Below are positions 52,061-60,244 of a stretch of DNA of 64,000 nt, in pieces. Source of the DNA: CAVTLG01 sp963735495 (GTDB lineage: Bacteria; Chloroflexota; Ktedonobacteria; Ktedonobacterales; Ktedonobacteraceae). Each line of letters opens with the position of its first letter. Position 1 is the stretch's first letter. The stretch spans positions 992,001 through 1,056,000 of the forward strand of contig CAVTLG010000009.1 in NCBI GenBank assembly GCA_963735495.1, in the 5' to 3' direction. Below the pieces are notes generated by a model. The model saw nothing but the letters and a program-made list of their open reading frames with translations. It made no database searches and was not told the origin of the DNA. A program made the position numbers and the translations under genes.

Positions 52061-54013
52061 TTAGCGCCGGACGTAGCGTTGGAAACGCTCGATACTGCGA
52101 GGATCAACGCGTTTCCCAATGCGCACTAACAGCACATTGTCGATTTCCATTGCTACATCCGGCTCTGTTGTCATATATTCTGTGAAGCCCTGCGAAGCGA
52201 ACAAGCGAGAAATGACCTGACGGTAACGATAAGCAGACATTCCCAGTCCTTCCAGGTCCCAGTGCCAGGAAAGACCCAGCGCGATAAGTAGCATATCTTC
52301 CAAGGCATCCAGTTGCAAGGCAAAAGCTAATAGACTTTTGGCAATCCCCAGACCACGCCAGTTTGTGCTGACCTCAATTGCTACTTCGTATGCATTCTCC
52401 AGCCCTTCCCACCAGTCGTCTAACGGAGCAATCGTGACCTGGCCAATAATCTCGCCTTCCGAGGTATGCGCCAGTGCAAGAGCACAATCAGGGCTTTTCG
52501 CAATAGAGAGCAGGAGTTGCTGTTCCCGCTCGGGAAGACGGGCAAAGGCATGTAACCCCTTCTCAACGTGTAACCGCTCTACCTGCGTGGGGGGACAGAA
52601 ATCGCGTAAAACTATCGAACCTCGCGGTGTCTGTAGTACGTTGCGTCGCGAAGGTGTCGCAGGGCCATTTTCATGCAGCAGATCAAACAGATCTGAGAAC
52701 GGGGAATGGTGGCGCTCTAGCGGGAATGCCTGACGCAGAGGTGACGATAAGAGAAGGCGCCGCACAAGGACAGCCGTTTCTCGGTTCTGGCGGCTAATAT
52801 TATCGCGACGCGGCTGCAACGGTATATCCTCCCGACGATCCTGGAACGTCGTGGGGAAATATTCCTGGGCGGCTTCTTTCCCCATCAGGTCTTGTTCTTG
52901 CTTCTTGCTCGACTGCCAGATCGGCTTCCAACGGTCAATCCATGCCTGCGGAAGCTGCTCTGGGACAGGCAGATCAGCCATTTCTGCCCACAGCAAGCTC
53001 CACGCGCGCGGCACCACCCGGTACAGGTCATACCCACCACCGCCCAGAGCTACCCAGCGACCGGCACAATAGGTATGGGCCAGTTGATGGGCCAGTTGTG
53101 CTTGAGCACGAATGCCGCGCATACTTAAAGACAGGTGAGTCAAGGGGTCCCAGGCATGGGTATCGCATCCGTGCACACTGACCAGCACATCTGGCGCAAA
53201 CGAGGTCAGTAATGGAGCAAGCAGCATATGCATCACTTCAATATAAGAGTCGTCCTCAGTGAATGGCTCCAGGGGCATGTTCACCGAGTAACCACGTCCG
53301 CTGCCGCGTCCCAGTTCCAGCATATCTCCCGTTCCTGGGAAAAGATAGCGTCCCGTCTCATGCAGTGAAATGGTCATAACACGTGGATCGTCGTAGAAGG
53401 CGCGTTGAACACCATCACCATGATGCGCATCAAAGTCGATATAGGCAACTTTCGCTTCACTTGTGCGGAGTATATGAGCAATAGCTACGGCGATATCATT
53501 GTAGATACAGAAGCCCGAAGCGCGGTCTTCCCAGGCGTGATGCCACCCTCCTGCCGGGTGAAAGACGTGCAGTGGCAGTGTTGTTCCAGCCAATGACTCT
53601 CCAACAGGCAGGCCCATCACGGCATTGAGTGCGGTCAGTGTGCCACCCGTAATCGTGGCGGCGGCAGTATGCATGCCTGGAAACACTGGCGTGTCTCCTT
53701 CTTCAAACCCGTAGCGTGCCGCTAACTGCAACAACGCTTGCCCCTCAGCTTCCTGATCGTTAGCGGCGCTCAGGCTCTGTATTGCTGCAATATAATCGGA
53801 GGTATGCACAAGCTGTAGCTCATCCTCGGTCGCCAGGCGTCCCTGTAATCGCGTCTGCTCATGCTCAGGGTGCCAGAGATCACACGCAGCCAGTAGTTCT
53901 ATGAGTGCCTGTAGTCGTTGGGAGTGCATAGGATGGTCTGGCCCAAAGTCGTACTGCATTTCGCGTGGTTCGAACAAGAGACGAGCTCTGGGATCGGCAG
54001 GTGTATTAGACAT
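52061..54013 (-). CDS. acuC: AcuC-type deacetylase fused to AcuA-type acetyltransferase
   Basis: This is a 650-aa bifunctional protein. Residues about 20-370 are a class I HDAC-like AcuC domain: GPDHPMHSQRL, His158-His159 in GGWHHAWED, zinc ligands Asp195 and His197 in YIDFDAHHGD, Asp284 in HGCDTHAWDP and GGGGYDL with Tyr328. After a linker, residues about 466-650 match AcuA, a GNAT lysine acetyltransferase: VAIEVSTNWRGLGIAKSLLAF (acetyl-CoA loop), LSWHWDLEG and VRIGKRVDPRSIERFQRY. In Bacillus, AcuA acetylates and AcuC deacetylates acetyl-CoA synthetase. Here writer and eraser are joined. The start overlaps acuB by 8 nt, so the two are coupled in one operon. Confidence 0.9.
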   Translation of the reverse strand: MSNTPADPRARLLFEPREMQYDFGPDHPMHSQRLQALIELLAACDLWHPEHEQTRLQGRLATEDELQLVHTSDYIAAIQSLSAANDQEAEGQALLQLAARYGFEEGDTPVFPGMHTAAATITGGTLTALNAVMGLPVGESLAGTTLPLHVFHPAGGWHHAWEDRASGFCIYNDIAVAIAHILRTSEAKVAYIDFDAHHGDGVQRAFYDDPRVMTISLHETGRYLFPGTGDMLELGRGSGRGYSVNMPLEPFTEDDSYIEVMHMLLAPLLTSFAPDVLVSVHGCDTHAWDPLTHLSLSMRGIRAQAQLAHQLAHTYCAGRWVALGGGGYDLYRVVPRAWSLLWAEMADLPVPEQLPQAWIDRWKPIWQSSKKQEQDLMGKEAAQEYFPTTFQDRREDIPLQPRRDNISRQNRETAVLVRRLLLSSPLRQAFPLERHHSPFSDLFDLLHENGPATPSRRNVLQTPRGSIVLRDFCPPTQVERLHVEKGLHAFARLPEREQQLLLSIAKSPDCALALAHTSEGEIIGQVTIAPLDDWWEGLENAYEVAIEVSTNWRGLGIAKSLLAFALQLDALEDMLLIALGLSWHWDLEGLGMSAYRYRQVISRLFASQGFTEYMTTEPDVAMEIDNVLLVRIGKRVDPRSIERFQRYVRR

Positions 54014-54746
54014 GGTCTGTGTCCTCCATTGGTGCGTCTCCGTACACGTAAGCGACGCCTTCTTGCTCCAGGTGCTCTAAAAATGGTGCAGGGTTGATGG
54101 TGCGTAGCCGCAGTGATGCATGATGAGAGGTATGTTGCTCCAGTGGTGCAGCGAGGACGCTACTCACACTGATATGCAACGCATCAGCGGCAAGCAGGGC
54201 CTTTGCGAGGGGAGCCATCTGTCCATTGGGGAGAGAAAGCGTGATCTGTGTCCCTGGTTCAAAGGCTCCCAAAGCACGCGCCAGTGCGAGGAGGATGTCG
54301 CTGCGTGTGACGAGTCCAACCAGAATATCGTGAGACTCAGTTCCTCCTTGATCAGGCTCGATAACCGGCAGGCAATTCATCCCGCGCTCGACCAACAGTT
54401 GCGCGGTCGCCGCAACCGATGTGGTCGGTGTTACAGACACGGGAGATGGGTGCATGATCTCAGCAACCCGCCGCTCTTGCCAGGAATGAGTGACCGCATT
54501 GCTTGTCTCCTCCTGTTGGGCCAGAGCAACGGCCATCGTAATATCCTGAGTCGTGAGGAGCCCCTGGAAAATGAGCATGGGCTGCGGTCGCTTATAGCGT
54601 TCTTGCGGCGTCTGAGGCGGTCGTATCACTTGTACAACTGGTAGATGGTGAAACTGGTACTGTCTAAACAAACGTGCCGCATGGCTGAGTGTATCGTCGC
54701 GTTCAACCGTGACCAGTTTTGTTTGCATAATATCACGCACAATCAT
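54006..54746 (-). CDS. acuB: AcuB-like CBS-pair and ACT-domain protein
   Basis: This 246-aa cytoplasmic protein has CBS1 at about 1-75 (IVRDIMQTKLVTVERDDTLSHAARLFRQYQFHHLPVV) and CBS2 at about 90-155 (VAEIMHPSPVSVTPTTSVAATAQLLVERGMNCLPVIE ... LVGLVTRSDIL). An ACT-like C-terminal part follows (about 165-235). This is the AcuB architecture from acetoin/acetyl-CoA synthetase loci. The CBS pair should bind adenine nucleotides and report energy state. ATG 54746 with AGGGAAG upstream is preferred to GTG 54761. Its end overlaps the AcuC-AcuA fusion, which strongly supports the acu assignment. Confidence 0.85.
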   Translation of the reverse strand: MIVRDIMQTKLVTVERDDTLSHAARLFRQYQFHHLPVVQVIRPPQTPQERYKRPQPMLIFQGLLTTQDITMAVALAQQEETSNAVTHSWQERRVAEIMHPSPVSVTPTTSVAATAQLLVERGMNCLPVIEPDQGGTESHDILVGLVTRSDILLALARALGAFEPGTQITLSLPNGQMAPLAKALLAADALHISVSSVLAAPLEQHTSHHASLRLRTINPAPFLEHLEQEGVAYVYGDAPMEDTDHV

Positions 54747-54770
54747 GGGAGCTTCCCTCACTTCCCTCTG

Positions 54771-54830
54771 AGATAGTGTTTAGTTTTAGCTTGCTCCTGG
54801 CCGAAAGTGCGCGCGTTTCAAACACTATCT
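54771..54830. promoter_or_regulatory. Inverted repeat upstream of the acu operon
   Basis: AGATAGTGTTT (54771-54781) is the exact complement of 54820-54830, 38 bp apart. It lies just upstream of acuB and could be a split operator for a dimeric or looping regulator, or an RNA hairpin. Confidence 0.45.
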
Positions 54831-54981
54831 GACAGTCCTGGGCATTGCGCATACCCTGCAAGACGTTTCACAGAAAACAAAGACTGCGGCCTGGAGCCGA
54901 GTATCGCATGTCTTTGTTGAGATCCGTTCATACGTTAGTAACGGCTTTGTATGCTCATCTACATCTTATCAGGCGCTTTTC

Positions 54982-55413
54982 TCAGGTCGTTTTTTCAAAG
55001 CGTCCTGTTTTTTCGGTGAGGCGAACACGATAGACAATAATATGCTGGCTATCGGTTTCTCCTACCCGGTGAAAAGACTGACCACTGGCAATGAGTGTGA
55101 GGCCGTGCTGCGCGAATAACTTTGCGCCGTGCGCAGCAGCAGCACCTTCCAATGCTTCGAACGTCCCCCAGGCAATCACACTCTGCCAATTCGACAAATT
55201 TTGGATGTGGTCCACCTGGAAACACACCTCGGGATTGCGCTGCATCAAATGCAATTTCATGCCGTCGATAGAGTACCCGTAGATATTTTCGCCGTCATAC
55301 ACATAGCTAATTGGGACGACATAGGTTCTGCCTTCCGCGTGACACCCAAGACGCCCAACGGCTTCGCTCCTCAAGAGCTGATCAATTTGACCCTGATCAA
55401 GTTCACCAAACAT
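54982..55413 (-). CDS. Pyridoxamine 5'-phosphate oxidase-like flavin-binding protein
   Basis: This 143-aa split-barrel protein of the PNPOx-like (NimA-related) family shows GRLGCHAEGRTYVVPISYVYDGENIYGYSIDGMKLHLMQRNPEVCFQVD as its characteristic core, then WQSVIAWGTFEAL. Members bind FMN, F420 or haem and reduce or protect against nitro or oxidative compounds. ATG 55413 has AAAGGA 8-9 nt upstream, while GTG 55419 in the same frame is too close to it. It is monocistronic. The exact activity cannot be told. Confidence 0.85.
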   Translation of the reverse strand: MFGELDQGQIDQLLRSEAVGRLGCHAEGRTYVVPISYVYDGENIYGYSIDGMKLHLMQRNPEVCFQVDHIQNLSNWQSVIAWGTFEALEGAAAAHGAKLFAQHGLTLIASGQSFHRVGETDSQHIIVYRVRLTEKTGRFEKTT

Positions 55414-55700
55414 AGCCACTTTCCTTTCGTCATGAGGTTTATCACACCTCTTCTTTAGTATGGTGGCTATGCATTACATCTCGATCACAAGGGCCCTTAC
55501 GTTATCACGATTCGATCACAGCGTGGCAACACTGTGACGACAGTAGAGGATTTGCCTTATTGCCTCAAAAGCAGTTTCATGGCATACTAAATGAGAATTC
55601 TGAACTCAGAGAACAAGGGACAAGGCACGATTTACAACAGGCTGTTGAAACTATCGCGTGGATGTGATGTTCGCTTCTTTAGTTATACGTGAGGTGTTAT

Positions 55701-55823
55701 ATGCCTTCTTTAAGCTTTTTTTTGACCTTCCTGGTGCCTTTAGTAATTAGTATCATCGCAATTATTGTGAGCATTGTTCTAGATGCCAGAGGAAGAAGAA
55801 AAAAACGTCTTTACTGCTACTAG
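55701..55823 (+). CDS. 40-aa single-pass membrane miniprotein
   Basis: ATG 55701 lies about 6 nt after GAGGTG. The frame encodes MPSLSFFLTFLVPLVISI, then IAIIVSIVLDARGRRKKRLYCY and TAG at 55821. A hydrophobic helix at about 5-29 is followed by a strongly basic tail (RGRRKKR), the layout of single-pass regulatory miniproteins or type I toxins. No antitoxin RNA is evident, but a 280-nt AT-rich leader precedes it. It is a tentative gene. Confidence 0.45.
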   Translation: MPSLSFFLTFLVPLVISIIAIIVSIVLDARGRRKKRLYCY

Positions 55824-55869
55824 CGCTTCATCGGCGCGTCGTTGTCGCTCCCACTCCTGCTGCGTCAGC

Positions 55870-56112
55870 TATTGCGCTGCCGCTTGTCAGGTAAGATTCG
55901 GGTGCTTTTGTTCCCCACATATCAAAGCCCAATACTTCCGATTCCTGGCTCCAACGGATTGGCTCCCAGTCTGGAGCGAAGATGAGCATGCCTCCAGTCC
56001 ATATCTCGATACGATGACCCGAGGGTTCAAAAAAGTAGAGGAATGTTGCGCCGCTCGTGCCATGCTTGCCGGGACCCCACTCGATTTTGCCACCATGCTC
56101 AACCAGGATCGT
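55870..56112 (-). pseudogene. Fragment of a catechol 2,3-dioxygenase-like (glyoxalase fold) gene
   Basis: The minus strand reads RAATILVEHGGKIEWGPGKHG, then TSGATFLYFFEPSGHRIEIWTGGMLIF and PDWEPIRWSQES, the C-terminal part of an extradiol ring-cleavage dioxygenase with its metal-binding Glu (HRIEIWTGG). Homology begins abruptly at about 56112, where the opposite strand starts to encode an unrelated FCD domain. The N-terminal three quarters are missing. The long frames that cross the junction on both strands are chance fusions, not genes. Confidence 0.65.
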
Positions 56113-56114
56113 GG

Positions 56115-56565
56115 CAGCTCTCAGATCCTCCAGGCAGATGAACTGCGCCGGCTCGAAGGCTTCCTCGCCCAGATGGCCGAACTGCCCACACCTGAAGAGT
56201 ATGAACGCTGGGAAGTTCCCCAGCGGGCCTTTCATCTGAGTCTTGTAGCTCATGCTGGTACGCGTATCGTGACTATGATCGCGCAACTCTCCGATCATGC
56301 CGAGCGCTACCGACGATTCTATAGTACTGAGGCCCCACGAGCATTTGAGCGCGGGGTACGTGAGCATCAGGCCATCGTCGATGCCTGTCTTGCACGAGAC
56401 CCGGGAGTAGCAGCCGAGCGTCTCGCTCGACATTCCTCGTCCATTGCGCTCGGCACCCTTGCGGTGCTCGCGCCCGAGTATGACCCCGTGCTGGTGCGTA
56501 CGGCACTCCATTCCGTCATGCAGACGCGAACTGGTGGAAAGTATGGCACGCAAGATTCGGAATAA
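56115..56565 (+). pseudogene. FCD-domain fragment of a GntR-family regulator
   Basis: The plus frame from about ILQADELRRLEGFLAQMAEL through RAFHLSLVAHAGTRIVTMIAQL, RRFYSTEAPRAFERGVREHQAIVDACLARDP and AAERLARHSSSIALGTLAVL is the C-terminal ligand-binding half of a FadR-type GntR protein. Its winged HTH is missing, replaced upstream by the dioxygenase fragment on the other strand. It could be read as part of a 260-codon frame starting at 55783, but the first 110 residues of that frame have no homology. Confidence 0.65.
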
Positions 56566-56612
56566 TGTGGCTTGTAGCGTTGCCATGAGCCGGAGCATAG
56601 TGGGATTTCCAG

Positions 56613-57086
56613 TTATTGAGGTAAGACTTCATCTTTGCTACTAGTCGCGAGCGCTAACGCGTCGTCAGCAAAGCGACGGAGGAACGAGACGAAGATCTTC
56701 CAATCCTGTTCCTCCCATTGTGCAAGAATGGGTTGCACCAGCCTCTCGCGTGCCGCGTCTAAGGCGCTCACGATTGCTAGCCCTTCTTGAGTGACCATCA
56801 CCTTGCGTTCCCGCCCATCGCTCGTCCCAGCACGTCGCGTTACTAACCCCAGACGGTCGAGAGTGGCAACCTGACGGCTAACCGTGGTATGATCGCGTCC
56901 AATCAGTCCCGCCAGCTCCGTGACGCCAACCACGTTGCGACGACCAATCACCACGAGCAAAGGAAACAACGCACGATCAAGAGAGACGCCCGCTTCTCGA
57001 AGGAGGGTGTTATCGCGTTGTGGCTGATTGATCAGCCCGATGAGGTCAAAGAGGGCATCATAGAATTGGCGAATGTTCTGGTCCAT
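56613..57086 (-). CDS. MarR-family regulator
   Basis: This 157-aa repressor has dimerisation helix MDQNIRQFYDALFDLIGLINQ, winged HTH at about 50-110 (VVGVTELAGLIGRDHTTVSRQVATLDRLGLVTRRAGTSDGRERKVMVTQEG), and C-terminal dimerisation helices. It is divergent from the quinone oxidoreductase gene. In the 116-bp gap the motif GTGTA-N3-TACAC occurs twice (57091-57103, close to this gene's start, and 57148-57160, over the other gene's promoter), so it probably represses itself and the downstream oxidoreductase-dehalogenase pair until a reactive ligand binds. Confidence 0.9.
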   Translation of the reverse strand: MDQNIRQFYDALFDLIGLINQPQRDNTLLREAGVSLDRALFPLLVVIGRRNVVGVTELAGLIGRDHTTVSRQVATLDRLGLVTRRAGTSDGRERKVMVTQEGLAIVSALDAARERLVQPILAQWEEQDWKIFVSFLRRFADDALALATSSKDEVLPQ

Positions 57087-57090
57087 ATGG

Positions 57091-57171
57091 GTGTAGTATA
57101 CACGGACTTTCTTGACATGTCTAGCCTCTTCCTGCTACGATAGATGCGTGTAAAATACACGCATCTATCGT
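57091..57171. promoter_or_regulatory. Divergent promoter with two MarR boxes
   Basis: GTGTAGTATACAC at 57091-57103 and GTGTAAAATACAC at 57148-57160 share GTGTA-N3-TACAC. The second is the centre of a perfect 16-bp inverted repeat (ACGATAGATGCGTGTA at 57137-57152, complement 57156-57171). A TTGACA at 57112-57117 with TACGAT at 57136-57141 gives a rightward promoter whose -10 abuts the repeat. Confidence 0.75.
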
Positions 57172-57202
57172 AAATGTTGCTTCATTGCAGAGGAGGATAT
57201 TC

Positions 57203-58177
57203 ATGAAAGCTGCTCTCATCCTGGAAGCAGGTCAACCACCCGTGTACGGTGACTTTCGCAAACCAACTCCCTCCGAGGGAGAAAACCATATTACCGTGAC
57301 CGCTGCCTCGCTCAGCCATGTGACGCGAAGCCGAGCGTCAGGTACGCACTACAGTTCCTCTGGGAGTGTACCCTTTGTTGTTGGCATCGATGGCGTTGGG
57401 CGGCTTCCTGATGGTCGCCGTGTCTACTTTGTCATGCCGACAGCACCTTTTGGAAGCATGGCAGAGCAATCGATAGTGAGAGCAGCGCAATGCATCGTCT
57501 TGCCTGACAAGCTGGATGATGTCACTGCCGCAGCTATTGCTATTCCTGGCATGTCTTCCTGGGCCGCGTTACAGGAAAACGCCAGGTTTCAAGCAGGGGA
57601 AACGGTCCTGGTCAATGGTGCAACTGGCATATCAGGTCGCCTGGCGGTTCAGATCGCCAAATATCTTGGAGCCAAAAAAGTCATTGCAACAGGCCGTAAC
57701 AGCGAAGCCTTGAAGTCCCTTGCAGCGCTGGGTGCGGATGTGACCATTCCTCTCACCCAGGATGAGGAGACGCTGGAAAAAGCTTTTCTGGAGCCTTTTC
57801 ACGAGGGGGTTGATGTCGTTCTCGATTACCTGTGGGGGCCAAGTATGGAACGGTTACTGGTTGCGGCGACGAAAGCAGGAGCAGAGGGTGTGCCGATTCG
57901 CTTTATCCAGATTGGGGCGGCCAGTGCGTACAGCATTTCACTGCCCAACCCGGTTCTGCGCTCCTCCGCGATCCAGCTGATGGGGAGCGGCATTGGCAGT
58001 GTGCCATTCAGTCGTCTGCTCAAAGCTATCGAGAGCGTGCTGCAAGCAAGCGTTCCAGGAGGTTTTGAGATTGCGACCACCACCGTTCCCTTGTCTGAAG
58101 TCACAGCAGCCTGGTCAACGGAAACGAGCCAGGCCCGCACGGTCTTTCAGGTCGGCACCGATACCATCAGGTTCTGA
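57203..58177 (+). CDS. Zinc-independent quinone oxidoreductase-like MDR enzyme
   Basis: This 324-aa medium-chain dehydrogenase/reductase has an N-terminal GroES-like fold (about 1-125) with no catalytic zinc cysteines. The Rossmann domain has VLVNGATGISGRLAVQIAKYLGAKKVIATGRN at about 136-167 (GATGxxG type, NADPH-preferring), then VDVVLDYLWGPS. It resembles NADPH:quinone or alkenal reductases that remove electrophiles. ATG 57203 follows AGAGGAGGA. It is controlled by the divergent MarR protein through the operator at 57137-57171. The dehalogenase gene starts 85 nt after it and is probably cotranscribed. Confidence 0.88.
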   Translation: MKAALILEAGQPPVYGDFRKPTPSEGENHITVTAASLSHVTRSRASGTHYSSSGSVPFVVGIDGVGRLPDGRRVYFVMPTAPFGSMAEQSIVRAAQCIVLPDKLDDVTAAAIAIPGMSSWAALQENARFQAGETVLVNGATGISGRLAVQIAKYLGAKKVIATGRNSEALKSLAALGADVTIPLTQDEETLEKAFLEPFHEGVDVVLDYLWGPSMERLLVAATKAGAEGVPIRFIQIGAASAYSISLPNPVLRSSAIQLMGSGIGSVPFSRLLKAIESVLQASVPGGFEIATTTVPLSEVTAAWSTETSQARTVFQVGTDTIRF

Positions 58178-58262
58178 TCTATCGACATTAGAAGCGAACG
58201 TGGCAATGCATCAGAAGCTAGGTGTGAATACTCGGATTATCACAACACGTAAGGAGATTCCG

Positions 58263-58946
58263 ATGCGACGGATCTGTGTCTTTGATGTAAACGAGACGCT
58301 TTTGGACCTGCGCGCTCTTGACCCCTACTTCGCACGCGTCTTTGGGAACGCCGCACTACGCCCGGCGTGGTTTGCCCAGATGCTCCAGACTTCGTTGGTC
58401 GCGACAATCACGAATGTCTATACGGACTTTGGAACAAACGGAGTTGCTGCGCTCGATATGCTAGCCGAGCGACAACAGGTCACGCTCACTGCCGCCGCTC
58501 GGCAGGAGTTGCGTGACGGCATGCAACATCTGCCGCCTCATGCAGACGTGATCGCGAGCCTCGAACAACTCCGCGCTGCCGGTTTCCGCCTGACAACGCT
58601 GACGAACTCGACCTCTCAGGTTGCCGCAGCACAGCTTGCTCATGCCGGTCTTACCAGCTATTTCGAGCGGATCTTTTCAGCCGATAGTGTTCGCCGCCTG
58701 AAGCCTGCTCCTGAGCCTTATCAGATGGTCTCCCAGCAACTGGGGGTAGGTATAAACGATATCCGTTTAATCGCAGCCCACGCCTGGGACATCGCGGGAG
58801 CCCTTCGTGCAGGATGTGCAGCGGCCTTTGTCGCACGCCCCGGCGCAGTCCTCGATCCTCTGGTCCCCAGACCCGATATCGTCGGCCCAGATCTACGCTC
58901 GATAGCTAATCAGATCATCGAGCACGAAAAACTGGCGGAACGGTAA
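58263..58946 (+). CDS. Haloacid dehalogenase, type II (HAD superfamily)
   Basis: This 227-aa L-2-haloacid dehalogenase-like hydrolase has the nucleophile Asp in CVFDVNETLLDL (motif I), the motif II Thr/Ser in LTTLTNSTSQ, Lys in SADSVRRLKPAPEPYQMV, and motif IV-like IRLIAAHAWDIAGALRAGCAAAFVAR. The Trp/Asp of AHAWD matches type II dehalogenases (HxWDxxGA). It releases halide from short 2-haloacids. ATG 58263 has AAGGAG 7 nt upstream, and the frame extension to 57993 lies in the previous gene. It is probably induced together with the oxidoreductase. A terminator follows. Confidence 0.88.
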   Translation: MRRICVFDVNETLLDLRALDPYFARVFGNAALRPAWFAQMLQTSLVATITNVYTDFGTNGVAALDMLAERQQVTLTAAARQELRDGMQHLPPHADVIASLEQLRAAGFRLTTLTNSTSQVAAAQLAHAGLTSYFERIFSADSVRRLKPAPEPYQMVSQQLGVGINDIRLIAAHAWDIAGALRAGCAAAFVARPGAVLDPLVPRPDIVGPDLRSIANQIIEHEKLAER

Positions 58947-58956
58947 TTCTTTTAGA

Positions 58957-59001
58957 GATGAGAGATCGAATTATACCCCATAGATCCGATCTCTCATTTT
59001 T
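58957..59001 (+). terminator. Rho-independent terminator after the dehalogenase
   Basis: TGAGAGATCG (58959-58968) pairs with CGATCTCTCA (58987-58996), followed by TTTTTG. Confidence 0.8.
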
Positions 59002-59046
59002 GTCCGGTCTGTCGTGTCGTCCTACAACAACAAGCCAGGCTAGAGT

Positions 59047-59967
59047 TCAGGGCACAAGCACAATCTTGCCATGGGTATGACGCTGCTCCAACTCGCGATA
59101 CGCCTCTCGAACAGCAGCGAGGGGATAGACACGAGCTATCGGGATTTCCAGTTCTCCCTGGTCGATAAGCTGAGCGAGATCAGCCAGTACTACGGCGCTC
59201 GCCGCCTGAGCGTTGCCCTCGGCCTTGACGCCATAGGTTGTCACCGCCTCAAAGTTGATAATCGTATCGATACGTTCCGGTCGGACGCCAAGCTTGAGGG
59301 CAAGTTCGACATAACCGGCACCGAATGTATCGATAAATGCATCGAGGTGATTGTCAGTAGCCGCACGCACACGCTCCTCGACGCCCTCACCATAGGCGAC
59401 CGGGATGACACCGTGGTCGCTGAGCCACTGATGATGAGCCGGGCTGGCCAGACCAATCACCTTTGCCCCCTCTCTTACTGCCAGTTGCACCACGATTGAG
59501 CCGACTCCGCCCGCGGCACCAGAGACAGCGATGGTATCCCCCCGTTTCAGCCCGACAGCGCGAATTGCGGCATAGGCGGTTGTCCCGGCGACAAACAACG
59601 AGCCTGCAACTTCCCAGGAGACGTTGCGCGGACGCTGGGTCAGGTCTCTGGCCTCTACCACGACAAACTCTGCCTGGCTGGCCCTCGTGTTCGTGAAACC
59701 AATCACCTCATCGCCCACGGCAAACCCCTGCACTCCCTCACCGACAGCGGCAACGATACCGGCCAGGTCACTGCCCTGCCCGGAGGGAAAGGTGGCTGGC
59801 CACCGATTGGCAAACAAGCCCTTACGGATGGATGCCTCACCTGGATTAATACTGGCGGCCTTGACATTGACAAGGACTTGCCCCGGACCCGCTATAGGCC
59901 GCTCGACATCTACGACCTGCAATACATCGATCCCGCCATACTGATCAAACCTGACTGCTTTGGACAT
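59047..59967 (-). CDS. NADP-dependent MDR oxidoreductase (quinone reductase type)
   Basis: This 306-aa enzyme has GroES-like VDVERPIAGPGQVLVNVKAASINPGEASIRKG at the start and FPSGQGSDLAGIVAAVGEGVQGFAVGDEVIGF. The Rossmann motif GDTIAVSGAAGGVGSIVVQLAVREGAKVIGLAS is at about 145-176, and the C-terminus HTHGKIVLVP is typical of zinc-free quinone oxidoreductases. No structural zinc cysteines are present. The start at 59967 lies 7 nt after AAGGAG. It is divergent from the HxlR gene, a common pairing in which the HxlR regulator controls a quinone or aldehyde-responsive reductase. Confidence 0.9.
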   Translation of the reverse strand: MSKAVRFDQYGGIDVLQVVDVERPIAGPGQVLVNVKAASINPGEASIRKGLFANRWPATFPSGQGSDLAGIVAAVGEGVQGFAVGDEVIGFTNTRASQAEFVVVEARDLTQRPRNVSWEVAGSLFVAGTTAYAAIRAVGLKRGDTIAVSGAAGGVGSIVVQLAVREGAKVIGLASPAHHQWLSDHGVIPVAYGEGVEERVRAATDNHLDAFIDTFGAGYVELALKLGVRPERIDTIINFEAVTTYGVKAEGNAQAASAVVLADLAQLIDQGELEIPIARVYPLAAVREAYRELEQRHTHGKIVLVP

Positions 59968-60244
59968 GCTCTCACTCCTTCTTCTCGTCTCTCGGCTGAT
60001 TTTTTATCACTCTCTCGTACATGCGCAAAAATTCTTTTTTGAAGACAGGCAAACAATACCACATGTGTTGCCTTTGGCTACCCTGCCGGCTGTTTCATGC
60101 AGCTTGCCTCCCTATAGAAATGTCACATGTTGTAACCATCCTGCACATAGATTTTCTCTCTGTGAGGATATATCACTCGTAGCCACTATATCCGAAAAAC
60201 GCGTATCTTGTAAGAAGGCACCAAAAAGTGATAGAGTTTACTAT

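Noticed and set aside
55783..56598. Two overlapping long frames on opposite strands (260 and 256 codons)
   Set aside because: Each has homology only in part, on opposite sides of a junction at about 56112. They are gene fragments with random extensions.
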